From NCBI GenBank assembly GCA_029851415.1, contig CM056742.1, forward strand, positions 148,309,121 through 148,373,120: DNA of 64,000 bases, written 5' to 3'. Origin of the DNA: Eretmocerus hayati. Its lineage: Eukaryota > Arthropoda > Insecta > Hymenoptera > Aphelinidae. The position numbers and the translations under genes were made by a program. Positions 1-11,010 of the stretch are shown piece after piece; the first letter of the stretch is position 1, and the number at the start of each line of letters is the position of its first letter. The notes beneath the pieces were generated by a model. It searched no databases. It was not told where the DNA came from and was given only the letters and a program-made list of their open reading frames with translations.

Positions 1-722
1 ACGTACAGAATCTCATCGTGCTCTTTTAGTTAGATTAAACCATTTATCTCTGCGAGGTTTGGGCATCCAGAAACGCATTTCTGACATTCAGATTATATCA
101 TTCTGCGGTTGAGGAATTAACCCAAAAAAATGTGTCCATTATATTGGATCATGTGAATGAATAGGGCAAAATCACGAGGATGAAATAGAAAAGTTCCACC
201 CTTCTTCTTTGATACTGCAAATTATGGCTTTAATCCAGACAACAAAGAACTTGTTAACGACTCATCAAACTTGAAAACAAAGCTGGTTATTCCATGTCAA
301 TCATTGATCAATTCAACATCAAGAATCCTGTACATCCGAGCTTGCCGTGATGAAAATATACGTCCAATTATGAAACGTTAATTGTTATAATACATGAGGC
401 ATACATTATTCATAAGTTCACAAGTGTACGTACAAAACGTGGATTCCTCGTGGATTCAATTACACTGAATCAAGAATTACGTTAACTTTATGAATCTCAT
501 GTTTGAACTGCTTTTGATGAATGATTTTGCTTTCTCAAATAGTAAATAGAGCATGTGTACTATGATTTCTATTGAGTCGAATTTGCTTCAACGATATGCC
601 TTTCTGAGAACACAGAAACTTCTCCATGCGCAGGATGAATTCACGGATTTCATAAGAGTTGCCTATCGCAAGGGGCCATAAATATATATCACATGAGATA
701 GGTGTGCCTAATTAGCCTCCAC
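1..722. other. AT-rich intergenic DNA, no gene seen
   Basis: No open frame of useful length, RNA gene or repeat was recognised in this stretch. It ends at the TA dinucleotide flanking the foldback element that follows. Confidence 0.5.
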
Positions 723-741
723 TACACTGTAAAAAATTTGT

Positions 742-885
742 GGGAAAAACTGCAACCACTGGTTGCAGTTTTTCCCTCAACCACTGGTTTATCCCAAAAA
801 TCAACCAGCTGGTTTATAATCAACCAGCTGGTTGATTTTTGGCACAAACCAGTGGTTGACTAACTATCCAACCACTGGTTGACTT
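742..885. repeat. Left array of palindromic AACCAGCTGGTT / AACCACTGGTT motifs
   Basis: Six copies of CAACCACTGGTTG, CAACCAGTGGTTG or the perfect palindrome AACCAGCTGGTT occur in about 130 bp. The first sits in a hairpin with a 16 bp stem and 3 nt loop (742-777). The array has a counterpart in the right arm (1819-1912), but copy number and order differ. Confidence 0.85.
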
Positions 886-1090
886 TTTTCCCACAATGAA
901 TATATAAGGATGAATGCGGCACCCACGATATTGGTCGATGGTGGTCTCCGGTTGACACTTTTGATTCGGAAAAACAAGTTTCGTCATTTTTTTTCACAAA
1001 CAAAGAGGGATTAACATTAGCCCCGGTCGCGTATGGACGACAAAGCGGGTTGCCTGTCATGCAGGAGTCGAATACACGTCGTAAGGCTGG

Positions 1091-1600
1091 AGGGATGGAT
1101 AGATGGACGGATGGGGTGGGAGGGTAGATGGGATGGATGGATGGATGGATGGAACGGAATGGAACGGACCGGAATGGGGCGAAATGGAACGAAATGAGGC
1201 GAAATGGAACGGAGTCTCATTGGATGGAGGGGAACGGAACTGACCGGATGGGGCAGAATGGAATGGGTGGGGCAAAATGGAACGGACTCAAATTGGATGG
1301 AGGGGAACGGAACTGTCCGGATGGGGCAAAATGGATTGGGTGGGGCAAAATGGAACGGAGTTGAATTGGGTGGAATCGACCGGAACGAAATGGAATTGAA
1401 TTATATGGATGGGAGACATCCATACGATTCAGTTCCATTTCGTTCAATTCCGTTCCGTTCCGGTCCATTCCGTTCAATTCCACTCCGTTCCATTCCGGTC
1501 CGTTCCGTTCCATTTCGGTCCGGTCCATTCCGTTCCATTCCATCCATCCATCCATCCATCGATCCATCCATCCCATCTACCCTCCCACCCCATCCGTCCA
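1091..1600. repeat. GGAAT/GGATGG low-complexity core of the foldback element
   Basis: This is a degenerate array of GGAAC, GGAAT and GGATGG units. It runs purine-rich on the + strand to about 1410 and as the complementary pyrimidine-rich version afterwards, so the core is itself roughly an inverted repeat. Several overlapping open frames exist only because the array lacks stop codons. Confidence 0.8.
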
Positions 1601-1818
1601 TCTATCCATCTCTCCAGTCTTACGACGTGTATTCGACTCCTGCAGGACAGGCAACCCGCTTTGTCGTCCATACGCGACCGGGGCTAATGTTTATCCCTCT
1701 TTGTTTGTGAAAAAAAATGACGAAACTTGTTTTTCCGAATCAAAAGTGTCAACCGGAGACCACCATCGACCAATATCGTGGGCGCCGCATTCATCCTCAT
1801 ATATTCGCTGTGGGGACA

Positions 1819-1912
1819 AAGTCAACCAGTGGTTGAATTCCAACCAGTGGTTGAATTCCAACCAGCTGGTTGATTTCGACAACCAACCACTGGTTGACGA
1901 TTTTGGTGGAAA
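1819..1912. repeat. Right array of AACCAGTGGTT / AACCAGCTGGTT motifs
   Basis: Four motif copies occur here, two of them separated by a repeated GAATTC spacer. This is the counterpart of the left array within the inverted arm of the foldback element. Confidence 0.8.
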
Positions 1913-1935
1913 GTCAACCAATTTTTTACAGTGTA

Positions 1936-4900
1936 CTTTTGTTTTGCTCATAGTTTTGGCTCATCTCCATATATGTTAACGTATTGTAGCTCATTTTAAA
2001 TCTTGGTTTAAGACCTTGAAAATTGCAGCCAAACTATCTCAATTTTTGGAAATAAAGATTTTTGTGAAGAGTATGCACCTAATTTGCATTCTGGTGGAAA
2101 GGAGGTCTATTTCTATGAAATCATACGGGGTTTTTGTAGAATCAGGATATTGGGACTCCCAGACCTTCAAATGAGACATATAAACATCAACTCATCTTGC
2201 AGCTTTTTTCATCCCCTTCCAAATTAGAGTTGAATCGATGGATTTTGATGGAATGAAGAATGAGTTTGAAAAGAGACTACGGAGAAAATGAGGCACACTG
2301 CACTTCTTCTAGTAATAAGAGCGTAAAATCGGGTCATATTCGAAGTTTGCAATTCTGCAAGGAGCATTTCAAAGTTGGGACAAAGACACAAGAAATGAGC
2401 TACGTTGTGATTGGTTGCAACAATTTTTAACAAAAAGAAATCGAAAGTAACGCAAACCGCTCTTTTTGTTCTAAGAAATGCGCAGATGATTTAGGATTGG
2501 TTCAAAACGTTCAAATATCATAATCCAACGTAACAAACACGAGGAAAATGCGCGGCAAGGTCGCGGGTGCGTATATTCGGGACTTGGGTGGCATCAAGTT
2601 AAGGAATAAGTGCAAATTATGGACACTTATCTCAGATCTGATTCCAATATCAAATTTTCTAGCCTTTTTTCAGATATACTATGATATTTTGTAATATATT
2701 ACTACGGCCAAACTTTTCGTCACGTGATAAAAACGAAAATCAACTCTATAATGCTCTAACAGAATTCGGAGTGGAAGAAGGTGGACAAAGTCTTCTGTCA
2801 TACATATAGCGATGCATTGTTAATTCAATGCATGTTTTGTTACACAAGTAGTCTCATATTCATCAACTTGCAAGTCATTATGTCCCATATATTAGTAAAC
2901 ACTTTCACTGTCTGTTTCTCAAAGGCAGACTATTTAAATATCATATCCCGTGTGTTTCGGTCCTCAAAACCACTGTCACTCTCTCATAAAACTAAAATAT
3001 GAGATTGTCTGTACACTCATCATTACGGCAACGATAGAGAAAGAATTCGATTTAATCCGGATCGTGTGCTACAAAGGTGGAATGAATAACAACAAAGCGT
3101 GCTCACCTCACCGGCAAGCCACAAAAAAGACTGGAAAAATTACGAAAGAGGGAGCAAAAAGTAATCACTGGTTCGGAAAAGCCAACACATGAAGCTCGAA
3201 TATCAATCTTTCACGTGTGGAATATTTGCACACAGTGACAGTATATTTCTAGCGTATCCGGTTAGACTAAAGTTTGCTTCAATAATTCAGTTTGAGATAA
3301 TTCTCGAAAAAGATTCGACAAAAAAAAGGCAGATAGTAGAATTGCATAACTCTCAATTTCAGTTTCTCTCTCTGCATACACTTTTCCGTCGATACGGATT
3401 AAACGAATTCATCCATTGTGAGAATGTTCACTGGTACGAGTTTGATTCGTTTTTTCTTACACGGAGATCAATTATTCATGCAGATGGTTAATTCATCATG
3501 GCCGAGCTCAACTAGAATCAGAACTTCTTTTTTCCACTCAACAGCTTGAAGACAAACGCTTTACAGGAAAAATCTTGAGCAAGATCTTGAGATCTTCTAG
3601 GCCTTCTTATTGACACAAGAACGAATCCAAGACACAATTTATTTCTGTGCATGATTAGCTTAAGCTAACTTCTTAATTCAAGTATTTCATTACAGCCTTA
3701 AATGCAGATCTACCTTATTACAATAAATTTTACCTTTGTCAAGTCGTAGCTGAACTACTCATGGCTCGTGCATTCTGATAATCTTTGTAACCATTTTCTA
3801 AAGCTCAGCGATACATGCATCTCGCTCTCTATATAGAGAACGATTTCTGACTGCGCCCTCTCGTCTCATACATATGCATATTCATTGCCAGCCAGCGATG
3901 AATATGAATGTGAAATCCGAGAGTTACGCATGTGAAATTTTTCCGCACGCCCGGGCCTCTGCGATTTCCCTGTTATATGGTTCAAACCAGGCGCTTCAAA
4001 AGTCCAGCCTCTCGGAGTTTAGAGTATGAGCTGCAAAAGCGATGCATACTCTGGTACGGATGCAAATATATTTTGCATGTGCTCACGTGTGTAACCAACA
4101 CGTATACCTTACGAACTTCTACATGGACATATGTATCTGTGATGGCAAATACGAGCACTACATACATACCAAGCTTGGAATCGCGTTGGTCGCAAACCAT
4201 CCTCAGTGGCTATAACGGGACGCTTGTTTGGATTTTGTCTTTACGCCCCGGCTATACATACCACCCCACGCCCCGTATTAGCTTGGTGCCGAGCTTGGTG
4301 CACGTGTTCATGTTGAGTAATTATGTAATCCTTGTGATGAAGGGGAATCGAGCAAGTGCTTGTTTCGAAGCAATGCACTGTCTGCCGGGCTTAGGTCCTT
4401 TCCGAGGTCTTTTCGCTCAAATGGTTTCAGACGCCGTGATTTGCAAGACCATCAGTTGTATGTTGCATTTGGTTCTAGATTTGGTTGGTTCTAGTTCGCG
4501 TGCTCATCTGGAAGATTATACAACTTTGAATTGCAACCCTACAGAGTGAGAAAACCATTCTTGCAGAATTTTGCTAACTGCTTATCCTGTCTAATACCGT
4601 CACCACTTGGGTCACCACAGAACCGTCCGAGGAATCGTCAATTTATTGTAAACCTAATTAGTGATATCTCAGGTCATGACATGAGTTTCAGATCAAGTTC
4701 CTTTTGTAGGGCGTGAGTTTTACGAATGGGATCCCTTCTCCTTCCTGCAGCCAATAATCGCCAACACGATTTTATTCATTCGTCAACAAGTTTGTGGACT
4801 CTGACATTTTCACCAAATATGTCTTGTTAGATAATCTCATCCTTTACTTTGGTATCTTCCAAAACTCTTGAGTTTCGTATAGTCAAAGCTTATCTATGTA

Positions 4901-5760
4901 ATGAAAGTCTACGCGACCATACGAATAATGGAACTATTTTTCTATTATACAAGGTGAACTATTATAGTGAAGAATCAACCACGCCGACCTAACCTACAAA
5001 CAGTAACAAAAACTCTGTTGTATGTACATCAATTTGCTGTTTTGACCTCGAGATTCGCAATCGCAGCTGTAATACAGAGCCGTTGTGAATGCAGGTTGGT
5101 TGTCGATGCACTCGGAGTCTAATGGCCTGCATCAGCAGGAGCAAGCAAGCCAAGCAAAGCGATGACGGCGCGGAGGATTTGCTCGCGCGAATGCATGCAA
5201 GGGTCAACGTCTGCTACAGCAATGCCCAAGGACACGGCGCGGTTCGCTGAGCTGTTTGCCGTGTATTCCCTCCTCGTTTCGTCGCGTCCTCTCCTCTTAT
5301 CCTGATGCTTTGCAGTGTGCAATACTATCTCCGAGTCCTTCTGCTCCTCCTTCACCTCCTACCACCCGCCATCCGTTCGTCGTCTCGACAGGGATAACAA
5401 CGGACCTAACACAACTTTGGTGCTTTCGCAATGTCGGTGTTATAGCTTCATGCTGGAGAGCACAAAGCACCAAACGGGAGGTTATGCATGCGTTCTATGA
5501 TCAGTGTTGGAGTCACGAATGAGCTGTAGATACAAGGCGAGCAAGGTGCATCAAAGATCTAGGCAATGATATTTCCTGAAATGCGGAGATTTGTGTCGAT
5601 TGGATGTCCATATTGCATCAAGACTTCTTGACAGATTAAGCAGACTATATTGCAAGTGACATTGTCGAAAATTGACTCTTTGAAAACTCTCCATTTTTCA
5701 AACTGCTTCAGATTCTCGAACTTTCCTTCTTGTGATAGGATCTCGCATCAGGCAAACATA
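1936..5760. other. Intergenic DNA, no supported gene
   Basis: The longest open stretch is 3932-4549 (+, 205 codons). It has no recognisable domain, no similarity I can name and no convincing splice context, so it is not called as a gene. A short palindrome (TCTCTATATAGAGA) lies near 3828. Nothing else structured was seen. Confidence 0.4.
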
Positions 5761-5764
5761 TTAC

Positions 5765-6240
5765 TCATCACGTGACGTTGTTTTGTATTAGGGTACTTCA
5801 ACGTCCAAGAAGTGCTCATGATAGCATTGGGATCATATCACGACAAAGTTATTGACAGTGTGACCACTTCATTTGTCACATGACACGATTTGGCACCATC
5901 CAACTCTTCAACATTAAGAAATACTAGAAACATGTGAATACGATATTGCAACAAAGTTGTCCGCAATGTCACAGCATTTCGTATCACGTGACCGCATTCT
6001 GGAACACGTGACGCAGTTCGCGCGAGAGCTTGGGTCACGTTATTGCGCAACACTGTGGAATGAATACGAGATCATTGTGACCACGATCCGTTTACTTGCA
6101 ATGTGATTATATTTCGTATCACGTGATATGTGAGTCACATTTCTAATTCTAATTCCAAGAAACCATGAGTAGTGCATCAAAATAATACTTTGTCTCATAT
6201 TGCCAGCGGTGTGACCATATTTTGTATCACGTGACGTAGC
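5765..6240. repeat. Cluster of degenerate repeats carrying CACGTG
   Basis: Five CACGTG hexamers (5769, 5985, 6005, 6120, 6228) lie in about 470 bp, four of them extended to CACGTGAC. Three sit in a longer repeated context reading TTCGTATCACGTGA or TTTGTATCACGTGA. Related variants (TCACATGACA near 5877, GTCACGTTA near 6032) and repeated GCAATGTGA words lie between them. The stretch looks like an eroded tandem repeat of roughly 110-130 bp, or a bHLH-zipper binding-site cluster. Confidence 0.6.
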
Positions 6241-7656
6241 AAAGCTTCGTAACACACCAATGCTCCGCTGTCCTTATAAATGACGGCACGTCTCACCATT
6301 GGGTCCTCCAGGGTCCATCACGCTTAAAAATGATACCGTCCCCGCGGTGTGGCCATAGTCTTTACCTATGCTACCCTCGTCGCAAGCTAACGGAATTGCT
6401 AAACCGGACTCGTCATTGGTGACCGCGCATTTGTGGTATTCATATTTCGCCCAAGCGCCGGCGCGCGCCGTTGTGACTCCGTGTGAAACGCAGATGATGC
6501 TTGAAGTCATTTGGATTATGCGCCTCCCTCGCCGCACCCCCGAGACAGCACCAACTCCGGAGGCATTTTCCGAAGATGGTCAGAATTATGACCCGCCAAC
6601 AAAACGGTTGGAGCGGGAACTAAAGGAAAGGAGCAAGTGCTCAGATCCAGACACATTTCCACATGAGTCTTGTACCGATGTAGCTCAGAGATTGATTATC
6701 GCTTGAACCAATGTCTGTGTTCTTCACTTGGAACTTTATAACCTGAGTAATCATTCCGGACTGTGGGATTTAAAAGCGTGCATGCGGATTTCAATGTGAG
6801 AGTGGCAGTTCAGACTCTTGAACCCTCAGCTTTTAGCCCGGAATCGAACTATTAAGATTGTGAGACATCAGTGCTACTATACTGATGTGCCCCTTGAATT
6901 TAGCTACGGTGCTGTCCATGCTCGTGTCCACGATTTGTAAAAAAATGTTTGACAGAATTGAGAAATAGTGCTCAAAGAGGAGACCGCGAGCGAGACCGTA
7001 TTTGGAAACATCTCGGGAAACATATTTACCATGAAGAAACATAAAATTCAAGGTACTCTGGTACAACTTACACGCGAGAGAATATATTTTTTAGAATATG
7101 GGCAAAAATTCGGAAAATTTGACACTGCCACAAATGGTGACAGTAAATATTCTCGACTTTCTCAAAATTAATATTGTTGGATGTTTTGGGCCATGCACTT
7201 ATAATAATTATACAAATTATCTAAATGTCAGGTATAAGAATACTCCCTGAGTTGAAAGTGCTGCTCAAGTTCGAACCGTTACAAGATGATAGATTCTCGA
7301 GTAGATTCTACTAAAAATTCTTGGACTTATTTTCAAACTAAATCATTATTGATTATGTCCAGAATTTCGTGGTAAGAGTCCATGAATCCAAAATATTTGA
7401 AGGCTCAATGATCGAAAAATGGTGTGAGCATTTTGCAAGCTTCCTCGACTCGACATTATTGCAACTATGAGCTTCTGGCTATTCGAATACCAGATGCTAG
7501 AGCAGACGAGCCTTCAATAAATCTAATATCAGTATAAGATACCATGCCTCCATTTAGAGGAAAGAAGGGATTTAACCATAAAATATTTGGACCAAAAGGT
7601 TTAGATGGAAATCAACCAGTATCAATAAAAATTCGTGGAATTCCTCGAGTGCATAT
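6241..7656. other. Intergenic DNA, no supported gene
   Basis: An open frame of 112 codons (6368-6706, +) lies in a locally GC-richer patch but shows no recognisable domain. Nothing else was identified. Confidence 0.4.
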
Positions 7657-7660
7657 AATT

Positions 7661-8597
7661 GATGGGGTGGGTGGAAAAGGGGGTGTCATTGCAAAACGGT
7701 CATTTTGAGAAAATCAATAAAAACTTGATAAAAACCGCTACAGACATGATTGGACGAGTTGACCTGACTTATTTCGAAGAAAATAACATTCTCGAAATAG
7801 CCTAACCCGAGCCGGGAGATGAGATTTGATTTTGAGCTCTTTTCGGCGATTTCAAAAAATGCAATTACGCCCTTTTTCCGAATACAGGGTCGAATTTCGG
7901 CCTTTCTTCCTCACAAAAAGTGGAATTAAATCTCGCGATCAAGTGCAATCATCTCCAAATTTTTTGAGAGTGTTCCTGAGCATGTTTTGAAAGATATCTG
8001 ATTGCTAGGGGGTGGTTCGATTCATGTTCCACGGTTCTATGGACACGAAAAGCTTCCATCAGTCGTGTGAAAATGACGAGAAATTTTTTTTCACCAGGGA
8101 AGGGTAAAAACACTAAATTTGATTACATCGTTATATCAGGTGGAGAAGCGTTTCCAGGCTCTGGAGAATTTTTATAAAATTTTTCCCCAGTAATTAGGCC
8201 CTTTTTCCAGATCCGGCCTCACTTACGCTCTGTTACAGAGTAATTACGCCCTTTTAAATCTTCTCACTCAGGTACTTGAGCCCTTTTTCCAAATCCTGTT
8301 GGGCTGAGCAAAAAAGGAAGCCCTGCTTTTGAAATGATAACACAGCAGTTACGCTCTGTTAACATCTTATCATAGCAGTTACGCCCTTTTAACATTGTAT
8401 CATTGCACTTACGCCCTTTTATTGTGCAGATGAAAGGGCGTGATTTTGGTTACGCCCTTTTATCTGCCAGACGGTTTTTGGGGTCTTACGAAAAACGGTT
8501 TTCGGGTGGTGGTAGACCTTGGTATAGAGGCTCAAAAAAAGCGATGTCCGGAAAAAGGGTATAATGGCGGTTACGCCTTTTTTCCACCCACCCCCTC
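7661..8597. mobile_element. Non-autonomous TIR transposon rich in TTACGCCCTTTT
   Basis: The left end GATGGGGTGGGTGGAAAA and the reverse complement of the right end GAGGGGGTGGGTGGAAAA match with one difference. AATT flanks both sides (7657-7660 and 8598-8601) as a likely 4 bp target duplication. Inside, the word TTACGCCCTTTT or close variants occurs repeatedly (near 7863, 8231, 8379, 8409, 8450, 8571), once inverted as AAAGGGCG near 8431. No transposase is encoded. The superfamily is not assigned. Confidence 0.75.
8230..8580 (+). repeat. Subterminal TTACGCCCTTTT repeat array
   Basis: Several copies of TTACGCCCTTTT, with TTACGCTCTGTT variants, are spaced by about 20-45 bp toward the right end of the TIR element. 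The terminal repeat itself contains a related GGCGTAA. Subterminal repeats of this sort are often transposase binding sites; that role is inferred. Confidence 0.7.
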
Positions 8598-8601
8598 AAT
8601 T

Positions 8602-10910
8602 GGTATATTGAATCAGTCTCGGACTCAATAGTTAATCAAATGTCTTCTCAAATCAAAATGCCTATCTATAGATGACACAAGTGATGACGAGAGTGATAAA
8701 TGTGATGACTACTCGCGCAAGAATGTAATGTCTGAAGCAAAAATTATCTCTGTTATGTATCAGCTCGTCAGACTCATCTCTTTCAATCTGTAATCCGCCA
8801 AGCGTAATGATCGTGTGGTATGTATGTACAGCACCTGTGCAGCATCAAAATCATGTCTCATCGTCAACAACATTACCGAGAGTATATGTACAGAGATGCG
8901 ACGATCGATCAACTCGAACATAATTAAGTACGCGCGGCCTGTGACAATCTTCACTTACTTCTGACGCGATAATCAACGGGCGCTGAACATCATCCCCATC
9001 AGCGAGATAATCGGCACCTCGCGGCGTCAACAATATAAAGCATAATGACACGTTGTGTTAATGCAAGACGTCAATTATTGCGCGTAGGCATCGCTGCAGA
9101 TCGCGCCACGCGCTAGACCGGTTTTTTTTTAGAGTCCTGCGGCCGATTATCGCTCGATTCATCTTGGCCGCTATATGGGTCTCGATTATTCTGGAATCCC
9201 TCTTCATTCTCGGATTCGCTCGCATCTTTTGGTGCATCTTTATCTTTGTGCTTGTAGGAGGTTCATTATACGTAATTCATTTTGGTGAATAAGCCGTTGA
9301 ATTTTGTATTTATCTTTAGCAAAGATTGCAAATTTTTCAATCAGTTATGTCTGTACTGAAACGTATCTAATTATTCGATCTGGTGACTGAGTCATGATCT
9401 CTTTCATCCCATGAAATTGTTTTGGGTAGAACAGTTTACTCAGATTTTAATGAGTTCGACTCATGACAATGCTAATGAAGTATGAATGTTATGAGGTTAT
9501 GAAATATGCAACGATCCTTCCGTTTATAAGGTAGTACTTATTACCACTTGTACTTGCGTGTTTCAGTCAATCTTCATTCCTGTAATTATGAGAATGAATC
9601 TTGATTGTGCAGTCGAGTAACTTTTCCGTGGCAGACATTGTAGATTATGTTACGTGGGTAATTGATAATTTACATGTAGATGTGCAACCTACTTGAAATG
9701 CATTTTTTTCCTATAAAATGTGACGACACCTCCTAACTTCGAGACAATTTACTCCGAATCATCAAACAAGAATACAGCGGAGTTTCTGAATTTTTCAAAA
9801 TCACTCAAAAATGAATCTTACGCCTTTCTCACAAATATTTTAAGAATGGTAGAGTATACATAACCTCAAAAGATCATCCTCTTCTCACAAGATTGACCTG
9901 CATACCTAATACCATAATTGATATCCAACTCAGCTACTGAAAGGAGTATGTGTGTATACTAGTTGGTTATTTTCCGGTTAGTAATGGAACGGGCGTCCGC
10001 CTATGATCGTGCGATGGGGACAGACTAATAGCCCAAGCGCAAGCGAGGTTAAGAACCTCCATAACGTCACGGAGTGTTCTGAGCGCCACTCAGCGATGCA
10101 CCCTCGTGTCCGCTTTCTGATGAATATTTCTCAGCACGATACACGCTCGAAGCGCGAACCTTGTACCTTCCTATAATATCTACATCGGTGAAAGAGTCTT
10201 TGCCGCATTATCACTGAGGCAATATGTATATATAGGGACACCGGAATCGATTCATGCCACACAAACGAGGTAGCTCATTTTCATTTTTGTTGCTTCCGCT
10301 TTCCGAGCCTTGACGCGTAGTTCAAAATATTCCATTCGTTAACTTTTTCATTCTCTCGGGAAAAAAGACTGCATTTTTGTTGAAAAAATTTCTGCTGATT
10401 GATTGTGGATGCCATTGTCAGTAAGTGTGAAATGTGGACGGTATTATTGCAATATTCTCCTCTGAAAAGTTGTTATAGAATATTTCTTGTGATTCGGTTC
10501 GCTTTCCTGTGGCTCTAGTTCTGCTTCTTTGAGTAACTTTTATATCGAAGATAATTTTTCTTGTGCATGGTTTGGTATCACATTTGATCGCTATGCAATC
10601 GAACTGTTTTGGAAAATTATGATAGAGAAAAGAGGTAAATGAAAAGCACTAAACAGCACATGAGGTACCCACACAATTTAGTTCACCTAAGAATCAAGTT
10701 TTCAAAAAAATGAACATGAGCCTTGTGAGTGATGGATTCATCAATCAAACACGGAAGAGAGGTTTGTTTATATTAATTTAGGATATTAAAAAGTAATAAA
10801 AAAAAAAAAAAAAACTGCATATTGGTAAATTTGAGGGTAGTTGATTTATTTTCCAAGTAAAATGCAAACTTCGAATGAGTCAAGTACCTATCGATCTAGT
10901 AGATTATGTA
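8602..10910. other. Intergenic DNA, no supported gene
   Basis: No gene was recognised. A TATA-like sequence (TATATATAGGGACACC) near 10226 is preceded by a GC-richer patch (about 9985-10110) and followed by a consensus-like donor (GTAAGTG) near 10417. A non-coding first exon is conceivable but unsupported. A poly-A run lies near 10797-10814. Confidence 0.35.
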
Positions 10911-11010
10911 CCCGAGTGCCACAATCGCGAGCACAATCGTGGAAAACCTCGATTGTGGCACAAGGTACATACACTGTTTTATAGCCTTGCGTCACTGTGG
11001 CTATAAAATC
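10910..11010. repeat. Two adjacent inverted repeats
   Basis: TGCCACAATCG (10917-10927) is mirrored by CGATTGTGGCA (10950-10960), with flanking GTACC/GGTAC extending the stem. Immediately after, TTTTATAGCC (10977-10986) pairs with GGCTATAAAA (from about 10999). They could be a MITE relic or hairpin-forming sites; no RNA gene is claimed. Confidence 0.55.

Larger units (their letters stand above)
725..1933. mobile_element. Foldback (long inverted repeat) DNA transposon, non-autonomous
   Basis: The element starts with CACTGTAAAAAATT and ends with the reverse complement AATTTTTTACAGTG. It is bordered on both sides by TA (723-724 and 1934-1935), the likely target duplication. The two arms, about 725-1215 and 1430-1933, are inverted copies: the stretch around 910-1090 is repeated in reverse around 1620-1805 with few changes. 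Each arm carries a cluster of palindromic CAACC..GGTTG motifs, and the middle is a GGAAT/GGATGG low-complexity tract. No transposase frame is present; open frames here merely read the repeats. The CACTG terminus recalls Transib/Chapaev-type ends, but the TA duplication does not settle the superfamily. Confidence 0.85.

Noticed and set aside
1128..1710. Frames rich in Trp/Met/Asp or Pro/Ser/Phe
   Set aside because: They translate the GGAAT/GGATGG low-complexity core of the foldback element.
3932..4549. 205-codon open frame (+)
   Set aside because: No domain, no signal or repeat pattern and no splice context. The patch is GC-richer, which lengthens chance frames.
10226..10420. TATA-like sequence plus a donor-like GTAAGTG as an alternative first exon
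   Set aside because: No coding frame or partner acceptor can be tied to it. It is noted only as a possibility.
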